A stretch of DNA of 64,000 nucleotides from Branchipolynoe longqiensis (Eukaryota; Annelida; Polychaeta; Phyllodocida; Polynoidae): contig CM059191.1 of assembly GCA_030323885.1 (NCBI GenBank), positions 101,728,292 to 101,792,291 on the forward strand, in the 5' to 3' direction. The notes below the pieces were generated by a model. The model saw only the letters and a list, made by a program, of their open reading frames with translations. It was not told where the DNA came from and did not search any database. Shown here piece after piece: positions 52,701 to 61,112 of this stretch. How positions within the stretch are numbered: position 1 is the stretch's first letter; every line of letters starts with the position of its first letter. Position numbers and translations under genes: made by a program.

Positions 52701-55700
52701 ACTTCCGGTTGTGGAATGGGACCAACAATGCTTTGCTGCATTCACACATGTGTGAAAGCATATACGGCAGGTAGGAAAGTGAAGCAAAGCTTGTTTTATT
52801 TAACGACGCATCTCCAGTAGATAACCAGACAAGATGGCCGAATGAGTAGAGCGTCCGTCTCCCGTGTTGGTAGACCATGGGATCATGGGTTCGAACCCTG
52901 GTCGAGTCAAACCAATGACTTAAAAATTGATACTTGTTGCTTCCTAGCCAGGTGCTCGGCATTATTAGGATAGGGCAAGGACTGGTTGGCCATGATGCTG
53001 GTGTGAGATAATATTCTGACTCTCATATTGAAGTGACTTCCCAGTCACTTTATTATGCATAATAAAGCCACTCGGAAGGTAGAAACTCTTTTACATATCA
53101 GAATAATGTGACTGAGTGGGATATCGGGCCATGATGCCAGTGTGCGAGAATATTCTGATGTATATTATAGAAGATGGTTTGCTTGAAATAAAAATGTTTT
53201 CTTTATATGTCTTTGTGATTCTCTTTATCCAAAAGTAGCAGTTTATTCATATTAGAAAATAGTTAACATCCTTGAAAAGAAACTGGGTGGGGAGCCACAA
53301 TATATTTCAGGGGAGTCACTTTCAATGTGAACACGAAAGGTAATTTTACATGTTTTTTCATCTAATATTTCTAAATTATCAATTTTCAATCAAAGTTACT
53401 CCAAACTAAAATGCAGTAGATTATAGCGACCAACCTAACATAATCTAGCACACAAATATGGTACAAACAACACCCCGAACTGTGCAGCTGTAAAACAGTT
53501 CAAAGGTAAATAACATTCATTCAGCATAAAACAAAGCCTTCAGAACAGATTTTAATTTGTCAAAAGATGTTACTTTTCATTCACCATTAATTACTTCACA
53601 GTAGTCCGATGAAAACATTAAATTTTATAACCAGTTACATTGTATCTGGATTTGATTCTAAGATGTTTAACTTAAATACTGAAGCTTTTATCAAACATTT
53701 GTTGCGATATATAACGGAATACTGAGGTAATTTAATAGAACCTATTACTGCAGAAGACTATTGTAATATCTCGAGAACTGGACCGTCTGAGCCCCAAGTA
53801 TCACTAGTCTCCCCAGGTGTGTTCTGACAACTGTCTGTCAGTTCCCACCTGGTGTCACTCTCAACAATCTCATAAGGAAGAAAGGAAGACAAGTCACGGA
53901 AGATTGACAGTGAAGAAGTTGTGCTTTATTGGCATCAACTCCTGTTCACCTACTGGCAACCTATCACCCTCACTCCTGACCAACTGCCCACACAGATTCA
54001 CATGACTCTGGCTGGTGTATATCAGAATCAGTGCCTACAGCCCATTGAACCTGAGTCCAAAGGTTGTTGCACACCGCTCAGTGTCTTTGGAATAGCTGTT
54101 GCTAGTTTGGGTGTAGAAAGTGGAGTCTCAGACAAGAGTGTCTGGAGTCCTGGACAAGAGTGCCTAGAGTGGGATCTGTGTGTCAGGTATAAGGAATGCA
54201 GGTGACTGGGCTTACACAGCCAGCCAATCAGACACCCTCCACAGCCTAGGTGGGTGACGCCCTAATAGGGGGCAGCTGTCACTCAACCCCCAGCTGCAGG
54301 TGGTGTTCATAATGTATGCAGAATGGATGGGTGTGCTTGCCCATCAGCCCCATGGTAACAGGTAGTTGCAGACAGTTACAATAAACATATATTAAAAATG
54401 CCCTTCCCCTCCACTTGCATTCTTTCTGGTGCATAGAGGGGACATTTCACTAATCATTAATCGTCTCTTAAGTATGAACATCACATCACAATCTCGGTCG
54501 CTATGTATTATCACATTTTCCACATAGGTGCTTATGTCACACAGCGAGTGGGGCACCCATTGCTTCTCTGTTACATAATCCTGGTCCCCAGTTCATTGCC
54601 AGAGAATAGTCAGGCTCTTTGCCAATATATAAATCCGAACCGAAAATCCGTATATTTTTACACTTTGGTGTCAGAGTTTTGGCATGCTTGCCAACATTAT
54701 TTTTGCATGTTTGCACTTCACATATCAAACTCAAAACCATCGGACTGTACAACTTTAATCATGTTAGTTAGTGTTGGGAACAGATTTGAATTTATCAAGT
54801 GATATTACTTGTTTTGTTGTTAAAAGAAATGTTAAACCATGTTGAAAATTCCTGTTTTCTAGGGCAAATAAGAATAACTTTGACCTCAACCGGAACTTCC
54901 TCGACTATTTTGTGGGGAATAACATTTCACGACAACCCGAGACGTTGGCAGTGATGGAGTGGCTGTGCCAGTACCAGTTTGTGCTGTCTGCGAACCTGCA
55001 TGGTGGAGCCCTGGTCGCCAACTACCCCCTGGACAACTATGCTGGAGGTACGTATGCAGGGCTGGTGTAAGATAATATTCTGACTCCCATATTAAAGTGA
55101 TTCACCAATCACTTCATTATATATAAAAACAAATATTTATTTTATTTATTTTTTATTGACGCTATATTTATACTGTCCATAGCATATAAGCCTGGGTATT
55201 CAGGCTTGTTTTCAATGCTGGCCAGCTGTAGTGTTGGTGTTATCTTATCACACAGTAGCTGCTGATAAGGTATTTGATTGCCTGCATTTCAGTAGCAGAT
55301 AGCTAGTTGATTGGTAGGTTAGTAGCCTATGTTAGTTTTTGAGGATTTTCTTGTCATATATGTATTTTATTTTTTCTACTCTTACAACTAGACTAGCCTA
55401 CTCCTATTTACATATCATAGGCTTGTACGTAGCTGTGTAGTGTGCTATCTGGCTACTTTTGGCATGGTATATAATAAAGCGACTACCCCTATAACATTGT
55501 GACTGTAGGTCAATGGATCTTTGTGATGGGGTAGGGGATATGTGGACTCAATTTATTATTTTAAAGACATGATGTGCCTACCTGTGCATTTCAGCATATG
55601 TTGATATACATATATGTGTGTATGTATATTGTAGACAATGGTTTGTTTGAAATATACATTTTGTGTTTACATGTTTTTGTGATTCTTCTAACCAAAAGTA

Positions 55701-58235
55701 ACAATCAATTCATATTTGAACAGAATTAAACATTCACTAAATGAAACTTGGTGCGGCGTCACAATATATTTCAGGGGGAGTCACTTTATTATGCATAATA
55801 AAGTGACTGTGGGGGTCACTATATTAGGGGAGTCAGAGTATAATCTCACACCAGCTGAAGGTACCGAAAACTCGGGCAGTCGTCCAGAGTGCCAGGTGCT
55901 CGTGGGTGCCCCATCAGTATAAAAGAAATTGAAATTGTCATATGCTTAATAATCGTGGCAATGAGGACGACCCAACCAGCGCGCACTTGTTTAATTCATG
56001 CTTGTTAGGTGAGGGCGACTTCCGGAAACAACCCAGTGAGCTATTCTCAGTGTAAATCAGATATAGCAGTAGTTTCGTATTCAGACATAACCTCACATTT
56101 TACTTCAATTATGACAGGTTCGATTAAATGGATTTAGTATGGTTTCTTTTCGTTGGCGATGTTTGTAGAATAGCTGTTTTAGCACTTTTATTTTTACATA
56201 CGTTGTCTTTCATTTCATTCAAAGCAGACATTATGTGATACATTTGAACATAGGGGTCGGGGGGTAAAATCAAAGCACGGTGTATAATCAAACAGATTCA
56301 GGTGTAAAAGAAACAAGTTAGATTTGTTCTTGGCCTACGTGAGGGTGTTTATAACCAAGAGTGCGCGCACTGTCACAAGTCGGTACCCGTCCTGATATGA
56401 CCTTAGATGTTGCCAGGATGTAAAACTCCAACAACCAACAACAACTTGATATGACCTTAGATGTTGTCAGGATGTAAAACTCCAACAACCAACAACAACA
56501 ACCTGAAATGACCTTAGATGTTGCCAGGATGTAAAACTCCAACAACCAACAACAACAACCTGATATGACCTTAGATGTTGCCAGGATGTAAAACTCCAAC
56601 AACCAAGAACAACAACCTGATATGACCTTAGATGTTGCCAGGATGTAAAACTCCAACAACCAACAACAACCTGATATGACCTTAGATGTTGCCAGGACGT
56701 AAAACTCCAACAACCAACAACAACTTATTTTTTTTTTGATGCTGTGTTTATACTGTCCATAGCATGTAAGCTCGAGTGCTCGGGCTTGTTTTCAATGCTG
56801 GCCAGTTTTAGTAGTGGTACCTGATATGACCTTAGATGTTGCCTGGATCTAAAAGCTTCAACAACTAACAACAACAACAACAACCTAATATGACCTTAGA
56901 TGTTGCTAGAACGTAAAACTCCAACAAACAAAATATCCTCTAACCGTCTGTTGGCTTTGTGCACTTGCAGCTGCTGCTAATAATGGGAAGGCTCAGAACT
57001 CGACCTCCCCAGATGACGATGTGTTCAGACATCTGAGCACCACCTACTCCTACAGCCACCCAACCATGTGTTCGGGCGTCGGGTGTCCAAACAACCGCTT
57101 CCCGTCCAGCTTCCCGGACGGCATCGTCAACGGAGCCCAGTGGTACCCGGTCACAGGTGAGTGGCAGCGCAGGCAGCGCACTGCTCTACTACCACTCTAC
57201 ATTATAGGTGGTTGACTGCTCTACTACCACTCTACATTATAGGTGGTTGGCTGATCTGCTACCACTCTACATTATAGGTGGTTGAGTGATCTGCTACCAC
57301 TCTACATTATAGGTGGTTGACTGCTCTGCTACCGCTCTACATTACAGGTGGTTGACTGCTCTGCTATTGCTCTACATTACAGGTGGTTTACTGCTCCACT
57401 ACTGCTCTACATTACAGGTGGTTGACTGCTCTGCTATTGCTCTACATTACAGGTGGTTTACTGCTCCACTACTGCTCTACATTACACGTGGTTGGCTGCT
57501 CTACTCCCGCTCTACATTAGAGGTGGTTGCCTGCTCTACTACCACTCTACATTATAGGTGGTTGACTGCTCTACTCCCACTCTACATTATAGGTGGTTGA
57601 CTGCTCTACTACCACTGTACGTTACATGTGGTTGACTGCTCCACATTACAGGTGGTTGACTGCTCTACTACCGCTTTACTCCCGCTCTACATTAAGGCGG
57701 TTTACTGCTCTACTACTGCTCTACATTACAGCTGGTTGACTTCTCTACTCCTGCTCTACATTAGATGTGGTTTACAACTCTACTTCCACTCTACATTACA
57801 GGTGGTTGACTGCTCTACTACCACTCTACATTACAAGTGGTTTACTCCTCTACTCCCGCTCTACATTACAGGTGGTTTACAGATCTACTTCCACTCTACA
57901 TAACAGCTGGTTGACTGCTCTACTCCCGTTCTACATTACATGTGGTTGACAACTCTACTTCCACTCTACATTACAGCTGGTTTATAGTTCTACTTCTCTT
58001 CTACATTGCGTGCTGTGTACAATTCTACATGTTTTACTACATTACACCTGCTTTACAGTTCTACTTCTGCTCTACCTGACAGGTGGCATGCAGGACTACA
58101 ACTACATCTACTCTGGGTGTATGGAGGTGACCCTCGAACTGCACTGCTGCAAGTATGCACCTTCCTGGTACATCCGGGTTGCCTGGGAGGAGAATCGGGA
58201 GGCGTTCATTAACTACCTCCTGCAGGCACACATAG
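46550..58235 (+). CDS. CPM: carboxypeptidase M-like M14 metallocarboxypeptidase (6 exons, 3' incomplete)
   Basis: Exons 46550-46745, 50067-50164, 52538-52770, 54863-55047, 56971-57156 and 58083-58235 join in one frame (350 codons and one base, phases matching). Seen: a hydrophobic signal peptide (about residues 1-29), [15 protein letters not shown], the zinc motif GNMHGNE (His95, Glu98), DLNRNF (Arg186), the third zinc ligand in SANLHGG (His222), DYNY (304-307) and TLELHCCKY with the expected catalytic Glu318. Established: M14 N/E-type carboxypeptidases remove C-terminal Lys/Arg from peptides at the cell surface or in the secretory path. [19 protein letters not shown] and [10 protein letters not shown] resemble CPM most; a CPD first domain is the main alternative. 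The C-terminal transthyretin-like domain and any membrane anchor should lie past the window. Start chosen: first ATG of the signal-peptide exon, with A at -3. Confidence 0.88.
46746..48589. other. carboxypeptidase intron 1, mostly unassigned
   Basis: GTGATTGTAATTGTC-type tandem words at about 46848-46890 and a TA microsatellite at 48068-48096. No exon or complete element is recognised; several short open frames lack domains. Confidence 0.4.
48590..49320. repeat. degenerate tandem repeat GGGACCAGACTGCAAGAAGG
   Basis: Units of roughly 30-40 bp carry GGACCAGACTGCAAGAA and GGCCTGGGGA variants, with a longer-range order of about 160 bp (CGAGATTGTAATACAGGTTC and GCGAGACTGTACTAATGGTTC). The 189-codon open frame here is repeat-derived. 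Confidence 0.8.
49696..50042. mobile_element. TTAA-MITE (family P) ending 24 bp before exon 2
   Basis: TTAA flanks at 49692-49695 and 50043-50046. Ends AGCTGCATAGTCCAATGA and CCATCGGACTATGCAACT. Only 20 bp (TGTTTCCCATGTCCTTGAAG) separate the right TTAA from exon 2. Confidence 0.93.
50067..50164 (+). CDS. CPM: carboxypeptidase exon 2 (first zinc motif), GC donor
   Basis: Acceptor CCTTGAAG ends at 50066. It encodes [20 protein letters not shown] and then [13 protein letters not shown]. The exon ends GAG|GCAAGT. The frame into exon 3 ([10 protein letters not shown]) needs this GC donor: the nearest GT, 4 bp later, would shift the frame. Confidence 0.9.
50540..51392. mobile_element. TTAA-flanked MITE (family K), copy 3, interrupted by SINE-C
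   Basis: TTAA at 50536-50539 and 51393-51396. Ends AGGCTCAGTCACACATCACC and AAGATGTGACAGGCGC. The core GTTTTGAACATGCACAAAAC and many TCCGGT/GTCCG words match copy 1 at 13123. Confidence 0.88.
50823..51150 (-). mobile_element. SINE-C, copy 3 (nested)
   Basis: The - strand 3' end shows as poly(T), then ATGCTGTCCATAGCATATAA and GAGCTTGTTTTCAATGCTGG. It ends near TAGTTAGTTGGTTTATG. Confidence 0.82.
51511..51890. other. carboxypeptidase intron 2, no recognised feature
   Basis: No coding frame or repeat match. Confidence 0.4.
51893..52232 (+). mobile_element. SINE-A, full length
   Basis: Head GACGGGATGGTCGAATGAGT and body and tail to AAGCTCCAACAACTAGC. A short repeat of AATTTTTAAGTCATTGTTTC disturbs the B-box region (TTCAAATTCTGG). 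Confidence 0.88.
52233..52537. other. carboxypeptidase intron 2, end
   Basis: Segments CCCGAGTAGGTGTGAATGAC and GTGTAGAGTTGGTGAATCTG recall interior sequence of family Z copy A (17460-17600), so a family Z remnant is likely here. Confidence 0.5.
52538..52770 (+). CDS. CPM: carboxypeptidase exon 3
   Basis: Acceptor ACGTGACAG, donor GGCAG|GTAGGA, phase 0 start and phase 2 end. It encodes [19 protein letters not shown] and then [13 protein letters not shown], the conserved strand before the substrate-binding region. Confidence 0.93.
52828..53160 (+). mobile_element. SINE-A disrupted by family Q sequence
   Basis: Head and body are intact to AAGGACTGGTTGGC (52992). Family Q sequence (GAGATAATATTCTGACTCTC, palindrome TTATTATGCATAATAA) intrudes, then the body resumes (AATAATGTGACTGAGTGGGA). 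Confidence 0.75.
53161..53587. other. carboxypeptidase intron 3, related to family Q interior
   Basis: TTTGCTTGAAATAAAAATG and GGAGCCACAATATATTTCAG resemble family Q sequence at 55640-55770. No gene is seen. Confidence 0.5.
53588..54764. mobile_element. TTAA-MITE (family P) split by a solo LTR
   Basis: GTAGTCCGATGAAAACATTA starts the left part; GGTGTCAGAGTTTTGGCATG to CCATCGGACTGTACAACT (TTAA near 54757) is the right part. Removing 53762-54662 and one target copy restores the family consensus junction CTATGGTGT. Confidence 0.88.
53762..54662 (-). mobile_element. solo LTR (family L), copy 5, 4-bp target duplication
   Basis: Left TGTAATATCTCGAGAACTGG, right AATCCGTATATTTTTACA. CTAT (53758-53761) and CTTT (54663-54666) are the target copies. 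On the - strand it carries CCAATAAAGCACAAC with AATAAA. Confidence 0.92.
54863..55047 (+). CDS. CPM: carboxypeptidase exon 4 (third zinc ligand)
   Basis: Acceptor CTGTTTTCTAG, donor GGAG|GTACGT. It encodes [29 protein letters not shown] and [17 protein letters not shown]. It holds the substrate-binding Arg and the third zinc His. Confidence 0.95.
55059..55857. mobile_element. TIR MITE (family Q), copy 3, with nested SINE-C
   Basis: Left GGCTGGTGTAAGATAATATT plus CTGACTCCCATATTAAAG; right AGTCAGAGTATAATCTCACA plus CCAGC. It starts about 11 nt after the exon 4 donor. 55780-55807 is a perfect 28-bp palindrome centred on ATGCAT. A SINE-C occupies 55137-55480. Confidence 0.85.
55137..55480 (-). 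mobile_element. SINE-C, copy 4 (nested), near full length
   Basis: TTTATACTGTCCATAGCATA, GAGGATTTTCTTGTCATATA and GCTTGTACGTAGCTGTGTAG mirror copy 2 at 43376-43721 along its length. Confidence 0.9.
55858..56340. other. carboxypeptidase intron 4, unassigned
   Basis: GACTTCCGGAAACAACCCA with CTATTCTCAGTGTAAATCAG near 56030 also occurs near 49410 (CTTCCGGAAACAACCCAC), so a short dispersed repeat links the two places. Confidence 0.5.
56345..56925 (+). mobile_element. SINE-A tail amplified in tandem, 8 copies
   Basis: From 56390, about 55-60 bp units (CCTGATATGACCTTAGATG, TTGCCAGGATGTAAAACTCC, AACAACCAACAACAAC) repeat six times, then twice more (56820, 56885) after a SINE-C 3' scrap on the - strand at 56727-56820. 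Only the first unit has upstream SINE body (GTGCGCGCACTGTCACAAG). Confidence 0.93.
56971..57156 (+). CDS. CPM: carboxypeptidase exon 5
   Basis: Acceptor GCACTTGCAG, donor GTCACAG|GTGAGT. It encodes [20 protein letters not shown], then [19 protein letters not shown]. The loop before it ([10 protein letters not shown]) is variable. Confidence 0.95.
57195..58078. repeat. 35-bp minisatellite filling intron 5, units carry a 3' splice-site copy
   Basis: About 25 units of GGTGGTTGACTGCTCTACTA plus CCACTCTACATTACA. Each junction, CTCTACATTACAG|GTGG, nearly equals the real acceptor CTCTACCTGACAG|GTGG at 58070-58086. It occupies almost all of the 926-bp intron. The long open frames here are repeat-derived. 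Confidence 0.93.
58083..58235 (+). CDS. CPM: carboxypeptidase exon 6 (catalytic Glu)
   Basis: Acceptor CTACCTGACAG ends at 58082, donor GTAAGG follows 58235, phase 1 end. It encodes [20 protein letters not shown] and then [11 protein letters not shown] and [11 protein letters not shown]. Next exons lie beyond 64000. Confidence 0.95.
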
Positions 58236-58307
58236 GTAAGGCTCATCACGCATTGCGATATAGCGAATGGTAGACAGGAAGTGTGAACACTTATTTGTCT
58301 CTCTTTT

Positions 58308-58616
58308 TCTTTTTTTTTTTGGTACATTAGTTGTCCCAAGAAGGGGAAATCCCAGTCACAGACAACTGGTCTTCCCCACTCCACTGCTGGTCAATAGAAA
58401 GCCTGAGCCTACACTTTTACCGACCCAAGGGATTTTTAACCTCCCACACCACATAGACATGGTATGAGAGCAACCGGCCTTTGATGACACTGTAAGTTAT
58501 GCGGTGGAAATCCAAATTGGCAGAGCTGGGGGCACGGGGAATCGAACTGCTCACCCTCAGATTAGGAGTCTGACCTAGAAAAATGTCAGACACTCTAACC
58601 ACTCCGCCACAGAGAA
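58308..58616 (-). mobile_element. SINE-B, copy 4
   Basis: Poly(T) and GGTACATTAGTTGTCCCAAG at the left; head complement CCACTCCGCCACAGAGAATG at the right. The left flank (58256-58305) holds the short repeat also found near 4588-4633. Confidence 0.9.
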
Positions 58617-58674
58617 TGCCACAGGATGTGGTTATTTTGTATCAATCCGGTATCAATCTTTGTATCAATTTTAT

Positions 58675-58765
58675 AAGTCATTGGTTTGACTCAAGGGGAA
58701 CCAAACCCTCGACCTTCCGCAGGCGAGGCCCGCGCTCTACCGATTTGGCCACCGCGCCCGGTGAG
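58675..58765 (-). mobile_element. SINE-A head fragment, GCGCGGTGGCCAAATCGG type
   Basis: On the - strand CGGGCGCGGTGGCCAAATCG plus GTAGAGCGCGGGCC, B-box-like GGGTTTGGTTCCCC, then body start GAGTCAAACCAATGACTTAT. Confidence 0.82.
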
Positions 58766-58784
58766 AGTTGATATGATCCAAATG

Positions 58785-59085
58785 GCAGGATGGCCGAATG
58801 AGTTGAGCATCCGTCTCCAATTTTGGTAGATTGTGGGATTCAAATGACTTAATAACTGATACTTGTTGCTTCCTAGCCAAGCACTCGCCATTATTAGGAT
58901 ATGGCAAGGAATGGTTGGCTCCGTGTCAGGATAATGTGACTGAGTGAGATATCAAGTCATGGTGCTGGCAGGCTGGTCTCCCAGTGGGGCAGCAGTATAA
59001 AGTCACCATGAGTGTGCACTGTCACAAGTCGGTACCCATCCTGATATGGACTTAGATGTTGCCAGGATGTAAAACTCTGAAAAGC
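58785..59085 (+). mobile_element. SINE-A, nearly full length, B box deleted
   Basis: GCAGGATGGCCGAATGAGTT then GGTAGATTGTGGGATTCAAA joins directly to TGACTTAATAACTGATACTT: the B-box segment is gone. Body and tail to TGTAAAACTCTGAAAAG. Confidence 0.85.
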
Positions 59086-59459
59086 TGAATCTCATAATGA
59101 AATAAATCATAATCTGTCATTAATATCGACCCGTTTAAAGAAGCAGTAACATGACCCACGCAACTTTATTTATTAAAAATTAGCATGATCAAATGTGAGT
59201 AGTTATTTTGTTGTATAGCGTGAAACAAACTAGTCTTCGGGAGGTATTTTAGGGCCCAATCATGGTTTTAATGTTTCTCAGTGTTTTTGGAAAAGTGCAC
59301 CGCATGGCCATGGGCCATAGGCCACGCGAAGTGACTGAGTCAAAGTCTGATCCGGGCAGAGGAAGACCGAGACAAGTGTGGGAGAAAAAGGGAAGGTTTA
59401 TTTGAACTAAACATGGTGGTACAAATCAGAGGGGTTAACAGTCTGAGTCGAGGTAAGTG

Positions 59460-60710
59460 TCAATCAACTTGATCAATGTCTGCGAAGGGTCTAGGGAGGA
59501 CCTGGGAGCCTGAGGAGGTAGGCCCGGGAGCCGACCCAAAACATAAGACTAAGGCTCTCGGGGCGACCGCCGTCACCTGCCTGGGCACGTAGGCGTGGAC
59601 GGCGTCTGACCTCCAGGTCTCCTGGGCCATTATGGCCGAAAGGTCGACGCCCCTGGAGGTGCAGGCCTGGGCCGCCCCCCGACGCAGGCCGTGCAGGGTG
59701 TATCTTGTATCCTCGGGGACTCCAGCGGCCTCGAGGGTGGCCCGGATCAGGGGCGTGACATCGGGGGGTGTCAGGGGGGTGTTCTTGCGGGCATCACCCA
59801 GGGCCGGCAGAAGGGCGACAGCCCGGTCCCAAGCCCGGACCGGGCACAGGGGCGATCCGGGGAGGGCGGGCACTTACAGCGAGACCGCCTGAGCGGGGGA
59901 GCAGATAGTCTTGGAGGAGGACACCAGGATTCGAAGGCCCCGCGGGGCGCGCTGGACATCGTCGCGGCGGAGGGTGTGCCTGCCACCCCACGGTGCGTTG
60001 GAAGGCGAGCGGTGGTTGGACTGCCTCAGGAACGTGAAGTACGCGATGACGACCGCGGCCCAGGGGGTGACTCCAAGATGTCCCAGGGACCTCATGTGGT
60101 TGTAGATGAGGGGCACCATGGCAGGGGTGATGGCGAGGGCCCTCTTGATCGGGGCGGCGAAGAGCTTTTCCCCGCCCCGGTGGACGCGGTCCACAAAGGG
60201 GGCGTCGAAGGGGGCGGGGTCACCGCCCGCCTCCCGCAACCACGCGCGCGCGCCCGAGACCACATTGGCGACCGAGGCGCAGGAGGGCAGCTCACGGTGC
60301 AGGTGGGCGATAAACTGGCCCATGTCGTAAGGAAGGGGGCGCAGGTGGTCGATGCCCCGCTCCAGCATGAACTCGAGGTACCTCTTCGCATGGCGGGTCT
60401 GGTTCCGCCAGGTCCCGGGGGCGAGGGCGGCCCTATGGATGGTCATGAGGTGGGCGTGCTCTCGCGGATCGTAATCTGAGAAAGGAAGAGAGTTAGATAT
60501 GGTTAGAGAGCAGCTCCGGAGAGTGCGAGACTCTAATTCGACCCAGACCCAGCTCCCGACAGTGATCCTGTACGATTCCCAGGGCGACCCGGGAGGAATG
60601 GGCTCGGCTGAGGGCATCCGCCAGTACCAGTTCGACGCCCGGCTTGTGACGGACAACGATTGTGAATGATCCAAGGGCCGCCACCAGCCAGATCTCTCGG
60701 GCACACGCAC
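59460..60710 (-). pseudogene. DIRS tyrosine recombinase, split by a stop
   Basis: The frame 60710-59874 carries the N-terminal SAM-like part (WRNQTRHAKRYLEFMLERG) and AYFTFLRQSN with the first catalytic Arg. A TAA at 59874-59876 follows SPAQAVSL. The same frame reopens at 59873 with LPGSPLCPVRAW, then the HGLRRG box (H-x-x-R) and the nucleophile region HAYVPR. In the family it integrates circular cDNA without target duplication. The residues are present but the stop should inactivate this copy. Long antisense frames (59691-60479 +) are shadows. Confidence 0.9.
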
Positions 60711-61112
60711 CCAGGGTCAGATCTGCAGCGTGGCCAGATTCGAGGGCGAGGGCCGAGGCCGCATTGTCTGTGTTTACCACGAGCTCGTATCCGCCTGGCG
60801 CGGGGGGTCCGAGTGTCTGTACCGCCATCACCAGGTTGACGCTTCAAGCTCGTGGATCGTGGGGAAGGCCACGGTCATAGTGTCGCTGTAGGCCTCCGAG
60901 TAGCAGAAGTCTCGGGAGAAAGCGCCCCCGCCGGTCAAGCAGGAATCACATGCGATTACCCAGCGGGGGCGGGAAGGGGGTGGAAGGAGGAAGACGCCGT
61001 TTCCCTTTGCCGCGTAGTCGCAGAACCACTGGACGTCGCGTTGCAGGTCGAGGTCCACGTCGGCTCGCCCCGAGAGGGGGGAGGCGCGTAGGCTGGTGAG
61101 GATCCTGCCCAT
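60493..61112 (-). pseudogene. DIRS RNase H, frameshifted
   Basis: First frame (61112-60828): RWVIACDSCLTGGGAFSRD with the first Asp and TIHELEAST with Glu. Second frame (60831-60493): ELVVNTDNAASALALES with Asp and LADALSRAHS with the last Asp. The one-base shift lies near 60830. Together they show the D-E-D-D pattern. Confidence 0.85.

Noticed and set aside
57313..57949. Repetitive open frames between carboxypeptidase exons 5 and 6
   Set aside because: 35-bp minisatellite translation; flanking exons splice across it in frame.
59691..60479. 262-codon Gly-rich + strand frame
   Set aside because: Antisense shadow of the DIRS recombinase, which has clear catalytic motifs on the - strand; high GC leaves many frames open.
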